Assembly: GCA_024235695.1 (NCBI GenBank)
Contig: JACKLX010000023.1
Coordinates: 1-52,787, forward strand
DNA length: 52,787 nucleotides
Source of the DNA: Accumulibacter sp.
GTDB lineage: Bacteria; Pseudomonadota; Gammaproteobacteria; Burkholderiales; Rhodocyclaceae
Direction: 5' to 3'
The notes beneath the pieces are model-generated. The model was not told the origin of the DNA and ran no database searches. It worked only from the letters and a program-made list of their open reading frames with translations. The translations under genes and the position numbers were made by a program. Below are positions 1 through 8,391 of the stretch, piece by piece. The first letter of the stretch is position 1, and every line of letters begins with the position of its first letter.

Positions 1-862
1 CATGAACATCGACCGGAAACGCCAAGGTGCCACCCAGCCGCCAGTTCTGCTGCAGATCGTTGCCCTCCACACCATCGAGCGCCGTCCGGCCGCCGGCAAA
101 ATACGTCGCGTCGAGCGAGCCCCAGATCCCCCTGACAAAGCTGTAGATCGCGTGCGCCTGGAGCGAATAGAGCGGATCCTGCGAGCGGGTGTTGCCATTG
201 AAGAAGTCGTGGTTGTCGGTGAACAGGGTGACACCGAAATTACCCTCCAGCGTCCACCGGCCCAGCGCCTTGGAAACGCCCAGTTCGGGTTTGAACGACC
301 AGCGATTGCTGCCGAGGTTGACCACCCGGGTGTCGTCGTACTGACCGAGTGGCGCGGAAACCCGCAGGCTGGCGCCGATGATCAGGTCCTGCTGGTAGCC
401 CGCGAACTCGGCCAGCGACAGCGCAGGGGCGCCGTAGAAGTTGACCGACAGCTTGAACACCGGATCGGCGAAACCGGACACGTCGCGCCGCAAGGCTTGC
501 CCTGCGTAATCGGCTGTTCCGGCCAGCTCGGTTAACGGGACGACCATGTTGAACTTGGCCGACTTGCCCCACAGGTCGAGCACGCGTCCATAGCCAAGGA
601 CGGCGCTGGACGTTGCCAGCTGCGGATTGCTGACCAGCGTGGAATCGTCAAAGGCCAGACCACCCCGCGTATAGCCATAGCCGACGAGCAGGAAATTCAA
701 GCCGACCGGTGCATTCGAATAGGCGCGCGGCTCCATGTCCTGTGCCTGCGCGATCGGGCAAACGCCGACCGCAAACCCGGCAGCGGCCACCGTCAGGCGC
801 CTTGCCCAAAGCAGCAGTGCTGGGTAGCCGCGGCTGGATCGCGGCGAAAGATGTACGAGCAT
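1..862 (-). CDS. Outer-membrane beta-barrel transporter-like protein (phenol MetA-pathway family), 3' end cut by window
   Basis: Read leftward in one open frame from an ATG at 862 to the window edge, giving about 287 residues without the C-terminus. The N-terminus has a long basic start, a hydrophobic stretch and an Ala-Gln-Ala cleavage-like site (residues about 20-43), so it is probably exported. The mature part alternates short amphipathic strands rich in Gly, Tyr, Trp and Phe (LVGYGYTRGG, LLIGASLRVSAPLGQYDD-like segments), typical of the PF13557 transporter family of outer-membrane proteins found beside aromatic degradation genes. The substrate is unknown. An in-frame ATG at 931 is an alternative start; neither has a clear ribosome site. 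The frame is seen directly; the family is from memory. Confidence 0.75.
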   Translation of the reverse strand, partial: MLVHLSPRSSRGYPALLLWARRLTVAAAGFAVGVCPIAQAQDMEPRAYSNAPVGLNFLLVGYGYTRGGLAFDDSTLVSNPQLATSSAVLGYGRVLDLWGKSAKFNMVVPLTELAGTADYAGQALRRDVSGFADPVFKLSVNFYGAPALSLAEFAGYQQDLIIGASLRVSAPLGQYDDTRVVNLGSNRWSFKPELGVSKALGRWTLEGNFGVTLFTDNHDFFNGNTRSQDPLYSLQAHAIYSFVRGIWGSLDATYFAGGRTALDGVEGNDLQQNWRLGGTLAFPVDVH

Positions 863-1119
863 CGGCAACGGGTCGAAGGAATTGAACCGCACGGCATCGT
901 CGCGACGCCGCGCTGCATGCTCGGCAAGCATAGCACCGGTTGATGGCAGTCTGGCGGCAAGTACGGCGCGAGCGGCAAACGTGCCGCAGCGGGTGCTGAC
1001 GTGCCCCCGGAAATGCGCCTTGGAGCGCAAGCGGCAAACCGGTTAGTGGAAACCGCCTACTTTCCACGGCAGATCGCGTTCATACTCAGCAGCTCTCCCC
1101 ATCATCAAGAGGTGTGACC

Positions 1120-1278
1120 GTGACCATCTGCCCGATTGCCGTCGTCGCCGGCTGCCAGAAATGCCCGGCATTCAGGATTTGTCCGCTCAAGACGGTGCTC
1201 GGCGACCAGCCGAAAGCGCCCGGGCCTGCCGCCAGTGGGCCCGACTCTGCCAAGGAAACGAACGGCAAGAAATCGTGA
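1120..1278 (+). CDS. Small Cys-rich protein with a C-x7-C-x2-C-x5-C motif
   Basis: A 52-residue frame too short for routine calling. It starts at GTG 1120, seven bases after AAGAGG at 1107-1112; a GTG at 1114 is in frame but too close to that site. The product begins M-T-I-C-P, and Cys4, Cys12, Cys15 and Cys21 each sit beside Pro or small residues, which suggests a small metal or redox centre. The tail is Pro/Ala/Lys rich and probably disordered. Its TGA overlaps the GTG start of the next gene (GTGA at 1275-1278), so the two are probably translated together. I recall similar tiny proteins in Rhodocyclales but know of no function. Confidence 0.65.
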   Translation: MTICPIAVVAGCQKCPAFRICPLKTVLGDQPKAPGPAASGPDSAKETNGKKS

Positions 1279-1790
1279 ATCCACCGATCACGCCCGACGC
1301 CGACAACGACGCCGTCGAGGCCGAGACGGCGGCAGCCGTGAACGAACCGCGACTGTGGATCAACAACGGCTGGACCGCCCGCGTCATCAAGAACGAGGAC
1401 GACGACGGCTGGGCCGTCGCAATGATCAGGGACGGCGAATCCGAGCCTGCCCTGATTGGCCCGTGGACCATGGGTCGCGACAAGAAGAACCCGAAGCCGC
1501 TTGACGTGTCGGCGTTCAACACCCTGGTCAAGACCGCCGGGGAAGTACTGCGTCGTCACGAGCAACAGCGACATGCGCTGTATCACAGGAGCGTCACCGT
1601 CGACGCGCCGTCGGGACGCATCACGGTGACGCTCGACATCGTCCCCGACGAATACGATCCGCATGCCGTGCTGGCTGCACAGGACACCTTCGGTGAACAG
1701 CTGGCGCAGGTACGCGTGCCGCCGGAATTCAAACTGAGCGTCAGCAGCGCCAGCGCATGGATCGACAACGGCTTCCGCAAACCGACTTGA
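1275..1790 (+). CDS. Hypothetical protein, 171 aa
   Basis: Starts at GTG 1275 inside the stop of the preceding Cys-rich small gene, which fixes the start and implies coupling. The product is acidic at the N-terminus, has no signal or membrane segment, and shows a compact middle part with the segments WINNGWTARVIKNEDDDGW and ALIGPWTMGRDKKNPKPLD. These are followed by a predicted helix and alternating beta segments (residues about 110-150). Composition and codon use match the neighbours. I do not recognise a named family. A cytoplasmic partner of the Cys-rich protein is an inference from the overlap only. Confidence 0.7.
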   Translation: MNPPITPDADNDAVEAETAAAVNEPRLWINNGWTARVIKNEDDDGWAVAMIRDGESEPALIGPWTMGRDKKNPKPLDVSAFNTLVKTAGEVLRRHEQQRHALYHRSVTVDAPSGRITVTLDIVPDEYDPHAVLAAQDTFGEQLAQVRVPPEFKLSVSSASAWIDNGFRKPT

Positions 1791-1815
1791 GCGGCGGCTA
1801 CCCAGGCGAAAGACC

Positions 1816-2106
1816 ATGAGCACACGAATCATCGGGCTGATCAAACTGGTCGACCCGGCGGCGTTCGCGGACTATCGCAGCCGGGTCGGCGCGACAGTTG
1901 CCAGCTACCGGGGGCAGATCACCTATCGCGGCTCGCTGGCTCGGTGCTACTGGAACGAACTCGGCTGCGACGCCTTCGACGCCCTTGTCGAACTCGAATT
2001 TCCGACGCTTGACGATGCCACACAGTGGCTGGCCAGTGACGACTACCAGAGCCTGCTGGACGTCCGCAGCAGGGCGATGAAGCTGACGCTGTTTGCCGTC
2101 GAATAG
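1816..2106 (+). CDS. DUF1330-like small alpha/beta-barrel protein
   Basis: A 96-residue cytoplasmic protein starting at ATG 1816. It follows the pattern of the DUF1330 group of dimeric ferredoxin-like proteins: an initial strand (IIGLIKLVD), then PAAFADYRSRVG, a strand-loop-strand core and a late helix with SDDYQSLLDVRSRAMK. Members of this fold often bind small molecules or act as EthD/ABM-type monooxygenase-like subunits, but no catalytic residue can be named here. It lies 25 bases after the preceding gene in the same direction, so it may share its transcript. Confidence 0.7.
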   Translation: MSTRIIGLIKLVDPAAFADYRSRVGATVASYRGQITYRGSLARCYWNELGCDAFDALVELEFPTLDDATQWLASDDYQSLLDVRSRAMKLTLFAVE

Positions 2107-2238
2107 GCGCACGGTTCCCCCGCTGACGCGCGACGCCGGTCGCCCAGCACGCGCTGCGCTGCCGATCGGCGCTTGACCAGGCTGGCCTTCCGCCAGCCGA
2201 TTTGCCACAATGCGATTCCCGTTCGGAGCGCCACCACC

Positions 2239-2754
2239 ATGTCCACACGACAAAGGATTCCGCAGGCAATGGCCGAGAAATTCGCCGCCATCACCGCCTT
2301 GACCGACGCTTTCTGCAAGCAGCACCTCAACGAGGAATACCGGCAGATGATCCAGCGCGCCGTTGGCGCCCTGGCCAGGAAGCGGCCCTCGCCACTCTTG
2401 TCGGGCACCGAGAAGGTCTGGGCCGCGGCCGCGGTACACGCGGTCGGGCGGGTCAACTTCCTTGATGATTCGTCGACAACGCCGCATTGCAAGCCCGGCG
2501 TGATTTATGCGTTTTTCGGGATCGCCGAAAGCACGGGGCAGAACAAGTCGAAAGCGATCCGCGATCTACTCAAGATGGGCCCTTTTTCGCCCGAGTGGAC
2601 CCTGCCCAGTCGGCTCGCCCGCAATCCACGGGTGTGGATGCTGCAGGTCAACGGCCTGTTGGTCGACATTCGTCAGGCCTCCCCGGAGCTGCAACGGCTG
2701 GCATTCGAAAAGGGCTTGATCCCCTGGATTCCCGCCGAGAACCCTGAACCCTGA
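2239..2754 (+). CDS. DUF6398-like hypothetical protein
   Basis: 171 residues from ATG 2239; an upstream in-frame extension to 2173 lacks support. The protein is mostly helical, with a conserved-looking N-terminal helix (FCKQHLNEEYRQMIQRAV), a central VWAAAAVHAVGRVNFLDD segment and a C-terminal small domain around SKAIRDLLKMGPFSPEW. This pattern matches what I recall of the DUF6398 family, which has no assigned function and is sometimes found next to SEC-C motif proteins. No SEC-C motif is present here. Cytoplasmic, no membrane segment. Confidence 0.65.
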   Translation: MSTRQRIPQAMAEKFAAITALTDAFCKQHLNEEYRQMIQRAVGALARKRPSPLLSGTEKVWAAAAVHAVGRVNFLDDSSTTPHCKPGVIYAFFGIAESTGQNKSKAIRDLLKMGPFSPEWTLPSRLARNPRVWMLQVNGLLVDIRQASPELQRLAFEKGLIPWIPAENPEP

Positions 2755-2807
2755 ACACTGAACGAACCGACTGAACCGGATCTTGCCGCGCCCATCGTGA
2801 GCGCCGA

Positions 2808-3340
2808 TTGATCGGGCCGTTGCACACGGCCGACCGGCAGATCGGCAAGCAATCGCTCGGCGCCGCGATCCTGCCGGCGCCGCTGACCCAGCGCAACACC
2901 TTCAGCGATCTCGGCGAATGGTTCGTCGGCGCCGAAGCCGAGGCCGAACGGGTCAGACTGCTCGAGCGACGGCGCCTGGCAGCTGCCGCGGAGATCAGGG
3001 GCGCCGACCTGGCGACGCTGCCTGAGCAGCCGCGGCAGATCAGGGAACTGCAAATCCGCCAGGCGGCCGCCGCAACCCGGCTGCGCGTCGCTCTCGATCA
3101 GGATCGCCGCATCGAGATCGGCAGCGAGTCGCTTGAGGGCAGTGGCGAACGACTGCTGCTGGCAGCGGGGGCTGTTCGACGCCGCGACGCGGCATCAGGC
3201 CCTGCTCTTCGCCTGCCATCCAGCGAACTGGCGGGAGCTGGGCGTCGGCGCCAGATCGCTGGAAGCGCTGCGCGCCGTGGCACGAACCCGCGACGCTTGC
3301 GGCATGACTGATCACGATGGCAAGTGTCGAGGCCTGACGC
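2808..3340 (+). pseudogene. Probable decayed remnant of an SMC/YhaN-like ATPase
   Basis: No intact gene fills this stretch. One forward frame (about 2808-3170) encodes Glu/Arg/Ala-rich helical, coiled-coil-like sequence such as ALLER-type heptads and ERVRLLERRRLAAAAEIR. A different forward frame (about 3170-3320) then reads RHQALLFACHPANWRELG, which resembles the end of the nucleotide-binding domain of YhaN/SbcC-type ATPases. The frame change and missing Walker motifs point to a 3' fragment of a decayed gene. Assignment is weak; it could also be non-coding GC-rich sequence. Confidence 0.3.
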
Positions 3341-3346
3341 CGCTGC

Positions 3347-3700
3347 TCACCCGATGCGCACCGCCGTGCCACTGACCGCCACCATCAGCATGCCGTTGGT
3401 TTCGCCGAGCACTTCGTAGTCAAAGTCCAGACCGACGATGCCGTTGGCACCCATCTCCTTCGCCGCCCCGATCATGTCCTCGACCGCCGCATCGCGAGCA
3501 CCGGAAAGGGCGCGCTCGTAGCCGCCGGCACGACCGCCCACCACGTCTCGAACCGACGAGAAGAGGTCCCGGAAAATGTTGGCGCCGATGATTGCCTCGC
3601 CATTCACCACACCCAGGTACTGCTCGATGCGCACGCGCTCGCTGCCCGGCACCACTGTCGCCAGAAAGAAATCCTTGTCCGCCTTCGAAAACCAGCCCAT
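3347..3700 (-). CDS. YbjQ/UPF0145-like heavy-metal-binding-domain protein
   Basis: 117 residues read leftward from ATG 3700, preceded by GGAGG in the minus strand. The segments YLGVVNGEAIIGANIFRD, GGRAGGYERALSGARDAAV and GANGIVGLDFDYEVLG follow the YbjQ (PF01906) pentamer-forming fold, which is of roughly this length. The molecular role is not established despite the 'heavy-metal-binding' label. An N-terminal addition MGWFSKADKDFF replaces the usual short lead-in. Single gene, convergent with the remnant on its left. Confidence 0.85.
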   Translation of the reverse strand: MGWFSKADKDFFLATVVPGSERVRIEQYLGVVNGEAIIGANIFRDLFSSVRDVVGGRAGGYERALSGARDAAVEDMIGAAKEMGANGIVGLDFDYEVLGETNGMLMVAVSGTAVRIG

Positions 3701-3867
3701 GCCACCTCCTTGCTCAATGCCGTGTCACTGAAACAATCCAGGCGAGGGCCGTACGGCCTTCACCACCCCCACCGCGCGAACCGGTGGACCGCGCGACTTG
3801 CGGTCGTGTAATGTACCGCAGGTTGACGGCCGCTTTCGGCCGTCGTGCAGGCAGCGGACAGCCAGGC

Positions 3868-4245
3868 GTGAACCGGGAAAGAGAATCGGGTGTCCTGAAA
3901 GCAATCAAGGTGGTGCACACCATCGCCTGGGCGTTCTTTGCCGCCTGCATCATCGCCATTCCCGTCGTTTCCTGGCGCGGCGAGCAGCGCGCGGCGACGT
4001 GGCTCGCCGCCATCGTCCTGGCCGAGGTCGTCGTCCTGGCGATCAACCACTGGCGCTGCCCGCTGACGCTATTGGCCGCACGCTACACGGACGATCGTCG
4101 GGCCAACTTCGACATCTGCCTCCCGGCGTGGCTGGCACGGTACAACAAGCACATCTTTGGTCCGCTCTACGTCGCCGGCATCATCGTCGCGCTGGCAAAC
4201 TGGGCGTGCCAGCCGCGGCCGCCCGGCTGCTGGCTTGTTCACTGA
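3868..4245 (+). CDS. Small integral membrane protein, unknown family
   Basis: 125 residues from GTG 3868; the frame stays open further upstream but without a good start. There are two strong hydrophobic hairpins (residues about 14-33 and 39-55) and one C-terminal segment (about 99-116). Conserved-looking polar joins WRCPLTLLAARYT and the loop NFDICLPAWLARYNKHIF lie between them. The CPLT motif recalls DUF2784-type membrane proteins, but the remainder differs. Probably an inner-membrane protein with three or four helices. No operon partner. Confidence 0.6.
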   Translation: MNRERESGVLKAIKVVHTIAWAFFAACIIAIPVVSWRGEQRAATWLAAIVLAEVVVLAINHWRCPLTLLAARYTDDRRANFDICLPAWLARYNKHIFGPLYVAGIIVALANWACQPRPPGCWLVH

Positions 4246-4521
4246 TCGCGGGCGAGATTTTCGGCAGGGCTCCGGCGATCGGCACTGGCCGCTTCGCCCG
4301 AACCTTCTGCAAACCGACGGGTCAGACGGCGGAACGCCACCCCGGCGAGGACGTTGCCAGCAGCAGAGAGCCGCTTCCCTTCGCTGGCCCCTTCAAGCTT
4401 CTTGCACGCTATCGTGACACACGCCGACAGGTTTTCTGCCGCACCGCGCAGCTGTTGCACGGCAAACGGCAGCGGCAGGGCGCCGGCGCGTACAGACCAC
4501 GACGATAAAGCGGGCTAACGC

Positions 4522-5292
4522 ATGCAGATCCTCTGGCTTGTTCTCGCACTTGCCCTCGCTCTCGCTTCGGCGCCTGCCCGGGCCGACATCTATGGTTATG
4601 TCGATGCGCAGGGCGTGGCGCATCTTGCCACGGAAAAGGTCGACGCACGCTACAAGTTGTTCTCGCGCGGCGATGCACTGCTTTCGTCACCATCGCTGGC
4701 CATCGGTGAGGGGAGGCCCGAATTGTTGCGCTACCTGGCCCGGCATCCGAACCTGAAAAAGTTCGGTCCCTTTCTCAAGGCGGCGGCCGACGAATTCGCG
4801 GTCGATTCCGCCTTGATCAAGGCAGTCATGGCAGCGGAATCGGGCTTCAATCCCGACGCAATTTCAGCCAGGGGAGCCATTGGCCTGATGCAGGTCATGC
4901 CGGCCACCGCCGAGCGCTATGGCTTGCGCGGTGACAAGCGGAAGAGCCTGGAGGAGAAGTTGAGCGAGCCGGAAACCAATATCCGCCTTGGCGCGCGCTA
5001 CCTGCGAGACCTTCAGCGCATGTTTCCCGATCAACAGGATCTGGTGTTGGCTTCGTACAATGCCGGCGAAGGCGCCGTTCAGCAATACAACAACCGCATT
5101 CCGCCGTATCCGGAAACACGCAACTACGTGCAACTGGTCACGCAGATCTACCAGTTGTATCGCCCCAGGGCACTGACCAGGAGCCTGCAGAGCGGCATCG
5201 TCGCCAACGCCAGAAGCAAGGGCACGCGTCTTCACCTGACGATTCCTGGACAAGGCAACCGGCCGTCTGCAGCGGACGCAGGATCCGACTGA
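4522..5292 (+). CDS. Lytic transglycosylase (SLT family) with N-terminal DUF4124
   Basis: 256 residues: a clean signal peptide (residues 1-21, ending A-R-A), a short DUF4124-like segment (DIYGYVDAQGVAHLATEK), then a lysozyme-fold SLT domain at about 85-200. The catalytic Glu lies in AAESGFNPDAIS. The family motifs GLMQVMPATAERYG, NIRLGARYLRDL and ASYNAGEGAVQQYNN are all present. The enzyme should cleave peptidoglycan glycan strands in the periplasm with 1,6-anhydro product formation. The C-terminal 40 residues are basic and probably disordered. No peptidoglycan genes adjoin it. Confidence 0.93.
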   Translation: MQILWLVLALALALASAPARADIYGYVDAQGVAHLATEKVDARYKLFSRGDALLSSPSLAIGEGRPELLRYLARHPNLKKFGPFLKAAADEFAVDSALIKAVMAAESGFNPDAISARGAIGLMQVMPATAERYGLRGDKRKSLEEKLSEPETNIRLGARYLRDLQRMFPDQQDLVLASYNAGEGAVQQYNNRIPPYPETRNYVQLVTQIYQLYRPRALTRSLQSGIVANARSKGTRLHLTIPGQGNRPSAADAGSD

Positions 5293-5560
5293 TGGCCTCG
5301 ATGGCGCGACCGGCTGCCAGCACCGGTCGTTCACCCGCCGTCCAGCGAACCGGCAGGGCACTGGAGCAGGCGCCTGCTCGCTCGAGCCGCCAGGGGGTAT
5401 GGGGTGGTCCGTAGATTTCCTGGCAGCGCTGACCCCCGTGCCCCCGTGCTTCCGCTGCTCATCGATGACGAGCGCCATCAGAATCAGCAAGCAGCGGTCG
5501 AAGCACGAAAGAAATCATCAAACGATGCTACCATTGGCACAACTGCAACAAGGAGAAGCC

Positions 5561-5758
5561 ATGCGCACCACTCTCGCACTCGATGATGACCTGCTTATCA
5601 AGGCCCAAGCTCTGACAGGCGTTTCTGAAAAGACGGCGCTTGTGCGAGAAGCCCTGCGCGCCCTGATCCAACGCGAAAGCGCGAAACGACTGGCACTGCT
5701 CGGCGGCTCCGAGCCACAACTGGAAAACGTACCGAGACGCCAGACGGAGCAAGCATGA
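5561..5758 (+). CDS. vapB: VapB-type antitoxin
   Basis: 65 residues from ATG 5561, directly after AGGAG at 5551-5555, which rejects the longer upstream frame. MRTTLALDDDLLIKAQALTG followed by KTALVREALRALIQRE is the ribbon-helix-helix pattern of VapB antitoxins. The C-terminal 20 residues would wrap the toxin. Its stop overlaps the toxin start by four bases (ATGA at 5755-5758), the usual VapBC arrangement. It is expected to bind its own promoter as a complex; no operator was identified. Confidence 0.88.
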   Translation: MRTTLALDDDLLIKAQALTGVSEKTALVREALRALIQRESAKRLALLGGSEPQLENVPRRQTEQA

Positions 5759-6126
5759 TTCTGGTCGATACGTCGATCTGGATTGAACACCTTCGCCGTG
5801 GTGACGAGCGGCTGACACGGCGCCTAGAGCTGGGCCAGGTGCTGGGCCACGCCTACGTCATAGGAGAACTGGCTCTTGGCAACCTCCGGAATCGCCAGCC
5901 AATCATTGGCGCGCTGCAGGACTTGCCGCAGGCAGCCGTCGCTACGGATGAGGAAGTACTGCGTTTTGTCGAGCAGAATGCGCTGTACGGCGCTGGCATC
6001 GGCTACGTTGACGTGCATTTGTTGGCAGCGGTGCGTCTTTCGCCAGGAACCACCTTGTGGACAGGGGATAGAAAGCTCCTCGCCGCTGGCAAGCGCCTGA
6101 ACTTGACAGAAAACCGGCTTCAATGA
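5755..6126 (+). CDS. vapC: VapC-type PIN-domain ribonuclease toxin
   Basis: 123 residues with the PIN nuclease fold. The acidic residues expected to hold Mg2+ are visible: Asp in ILVDTSIWIEHLR, Glu in VIGELALGNL, and the later pair in GIGYVDVHLLAA and WTGDRKL. This is the VapC family, which cleaves tRNA or rRNA when freed from VapB. Overlap with vapB implies coupled expression. The pair lies at the edge of a more AT-rich block, consistent with an addiction element carried with it. Confidence 0.9.
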   Translation: MILVDTSIWIEHLRRGDERLTRRLELGQVLGHAYVIGELALGNLRNRQPIIGALQDLPQAAVATDEEVLRFVEQNALYGAGIGYVDVHLLAAVRLSPGTTLWTGDRKLLAAGKRLNLTENRLQ

Positions 6127-6471
6127 CCAGAGCGGCGCCAGCCAACGACCAACCCCGCCGCCAGCTTTCCGACTGCGGGCGTCCGGCAACGCTCGCTATC
6201 AGTAAACGCTGCGCCGTTACGGGCAGCGAGCGAATGCGCCAAGGATCGACGTGGCCCCCTGTTTTCCGGGCAAAGGAAAAGAGCTGACAGCCACTCGCCT
6301 GTGTTACAAAGCGGATCACAAAGCAATGGCAATTACCGCCATTTACATGGGCACCAATTCAGCCGGGACGATAGCGAGGTCCGGCAACGCGCAAGGGTTC
6401 CAGATTCCTCGGAGGGCCACAGTTCGGATTAAATGCAGCCCACTTCCACCTACTGCTGGCGCGGTTCGCAA
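6127..6471. other. Gene-free stretch between vapC and the phospholipase D gene
   Basis: No convincing gene on either strand. A small inverted repeat AATGGC...GCCATT lies at about 6327-6347. The sequence becomes more AT-rich toward the right, where the phospholipase gene ends. No integrase, IS end or clear U-tract terminator was seen. Confidence 0.5.
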
Positions 6472-8316
6472 CTATCCGCCACTGGCTTGAACATTAATTC
6501 GGTGTGGCCAGGAGTACTGCCACAGTGGTTCCCAGTACGTCTTGAGCAGTGTCGAGACGGCGTCTTTCCCTTCCACCAGGTAATCGAATTCGGAGAGAAA
6601 ACCTGGGTAGAGGTTGTCCGAACCGATAACGTAAGCCTCATCGTCAATAATCATGATCTTGGCGTGGTTTCCCGGAGCAGATGGCACCCTGTCGTAGATA
6701 TAGCCGCTGGCATTAATCACTGCCCGCGCGGCACTGCCGATCACACCTTTCTTGGGTGGCTTTTCGGAAAGCGGCGGCTGTTTAAGGGTGGCGGTGTATC
6801 CTTCCGCACTCAGGCGCGGCCATTGATAGGTACCCCCTTCGACTTGTTGATCGCTCGGAACCTTATCCGTGTAGTAGAGCGGGGCTATCGTCAGTCTCTC
6901 CAGGGCGTTCTTTCGTCTACCATCGGAGTCTGGCAAAGGCCGATCCGTGGCCACCTCGTGGGTCATGTAGTAGTTCATTAGAGCATAGGTCCGGACTGCG
7001 CCCGAGCCGAAGGAATACTGGTCGCCCTCGGCTCCAGCACCGGCATCCAGCGGCGAGACGACCACCTGGACTTCGAGTTCAGGGTTCGCCAGAAGAGCCT
7101 CCAGAAGCCAGTGGCAGACGACATGATCGGACCAGTTTTTCTTCCAGGCGCTGACCAGATCCATCTGTGACATTCTGATGGTCTTCTTTGCGCCCTTGAT
7201 CAACTGTTCTTTCATTAGTTCCGACGCTTGTTGAAAGTCTTTTCCTTCGGGCCCGGTCCAGTATTTGCCGAGGGACAGGACACGCGTCGCCTGTTTGTAC
7301 TCGTCGAAATACTGATAGCTTTCGTACCGTACACGCTCCGGGAAGACGGGCTCGTTGATTTCCACCAGTGTTTGCAGATCCTTCTCGCGGATGCCACTGG
7401 GCTGCGCCGACGGAGCGGGCGCAGGTTTGTCCCTGGTGGTCTGCTGGCCAGCACGATGCATTGCAAGGAGAGCGCGTTGGCGTTGCTTGATCGAGTTCTG
7501 GGCGGCTGTCGCTGCCAGCGGATCTGTCGGCATCCCGCGGTCTTTGTCGCGGTTTTTCCACGACAAGCCGTCAAGCTTGAGCCATTCCTTGGTCAGCAGG
7601 TCGGTACCGCACTGCCACATCTGGTTCAAGTAGAGCTGCGCGCCGTACGCGCCGTCGCCATGTATGACAGCAGAAACGTCGTGCACGGGCGGGTAGCTGC
7701 GGAACAGATCCATGTTGAGGTTGTGTCCGCCGACTAACGCTTCAACGCCATCGACTGCGATGATCTTGGAGTGATTCCATGTCATCTTTGTGTCATCACT
7801 GCCGATAACGCTGCTGCCAAACACCTTGGCTTGAAGTGCGGAAAGGATGCCAGCCTCAAGCCGATAGAAGCGCCCCATCCAGATCTCCGGCAACTGTTCC
7901 CAGTGCGGCGAACGGTCGCGCACAAGTCGAACGAGCGCTGCCTTGAAAGCCGTGTAGTTGGCAGGCTCGCCAACGGGCACGGTGGGCGTTTGTCCGAAGA
8001 GGAAGCGAAACTGGACTGGTTGCCGGCGTCCCATTCTTGTCGACAGGCAGGTATCAATACCGCCTACCACCGCACGTATCCAATCGGGGTCTGGACTATT
8101 CAGCGAAGACAGGTCGCACCGGCACTCGGTTTTTTGAATGATTTCCGTTAGGGCGCGCTCGAAATCGCTCTGGCGTTTGCGTGCCTGCGCCATGATCTCT
8201 CTGCCAAAGGGCAGCCCCCACACGTGTGGCGTATCCAGAATGCGTATGTAGTTCTCGCCACTCAGGCGGCTGAAGCAATTGCCTATTTTCTCAACAACGC
8301 GATCAATTTCACTCAT
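6472..8316 (-). CDS. Phospholipase D family protein with two HKD motifs
   Basis: 614 residues read leftward from ATG 8316, with ACGAGG just upstream; an in-frame start at 8370 is less likely. Both catalytic HxKx4D motifs are intact: H182-K184-D189 in WNHSKIIAVDG, followed by GGHNLN, and H551-K553-D558 in NHAKIMIIDD, followed by GSDN. This is a single-chain, two-lobe PLD as in Streptomyces PLD and Yersinia murine toxin. It is expected to hydrolyse phospholipid head groups. No signal peptide is seen, so delivery would need a dedicated route or host lysis. It lies 75 bases after the fascin-hydrolase gene, likely in one transcript. Base composition is clearly more AT-rich than the flanks. A charged, Pro/Ala-rich linker (about 290-310) separates the lobes. 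Confidence 0.88.
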   Translation of the reverse strand: MSEIDRVVEKIGNCFSRLSGENYIRILDTPHVWGLPFGREIMAQARKRQSDFERALTEIIQKTECRCDLSSLNSPDPDWIRAVVGGIDTCLSTRMGRRQPVQFRFLFGQTPTVPVGEPANYTAFKAALVRLVRDRSPHWEQLPEIWMGRFYRLEAGILSALQAKVFGSSVIGSDDTKMTWNHSKIIAVDGVEALVGGHNLNMDLFRSYPPVHDVSAVIHGDGAYGAQLYLNQMWQCGTDLLTKEWLKLDGLSWKNRDKDRGMPTDPLAATAAQNSIKQRQRALLAMHRAGQQTTRDKPAPAPSAQPSGIREKDLQTLVEINEPVFPERVRYESYQYFDEYKQATRVLSLGKYWTGPEGKDFQQASELMKEQLIKGAKKTIRMSQMDLVSAWKKNWSDHVVCHWLLEALLANPELEVQVVVSPLDAGAGAEGDQYSFGSGAVRTYALMNYYMTHEVATDRPLPDSDGRRKNALERLTIAPLYYTDKVPSDQQVEGGTYQWPRLSAEGYTATLKQPPLSEKPPKKGVIGSAARAVINASGYIYDRVPSAPGNHAKIMIIDDEAYVIGSDNLYPGFLSEFDYLVEGKDAVSTLLKTYWEPLWQYSWPHRINVQASGG

Positions 8317-8391
8317 TGTTGCGCCTCGTAACAATGTGCAGCATGAAAATGGATTCCAGCCTTGATTCAAGTTGCTTTGTGAGCGCCATGA

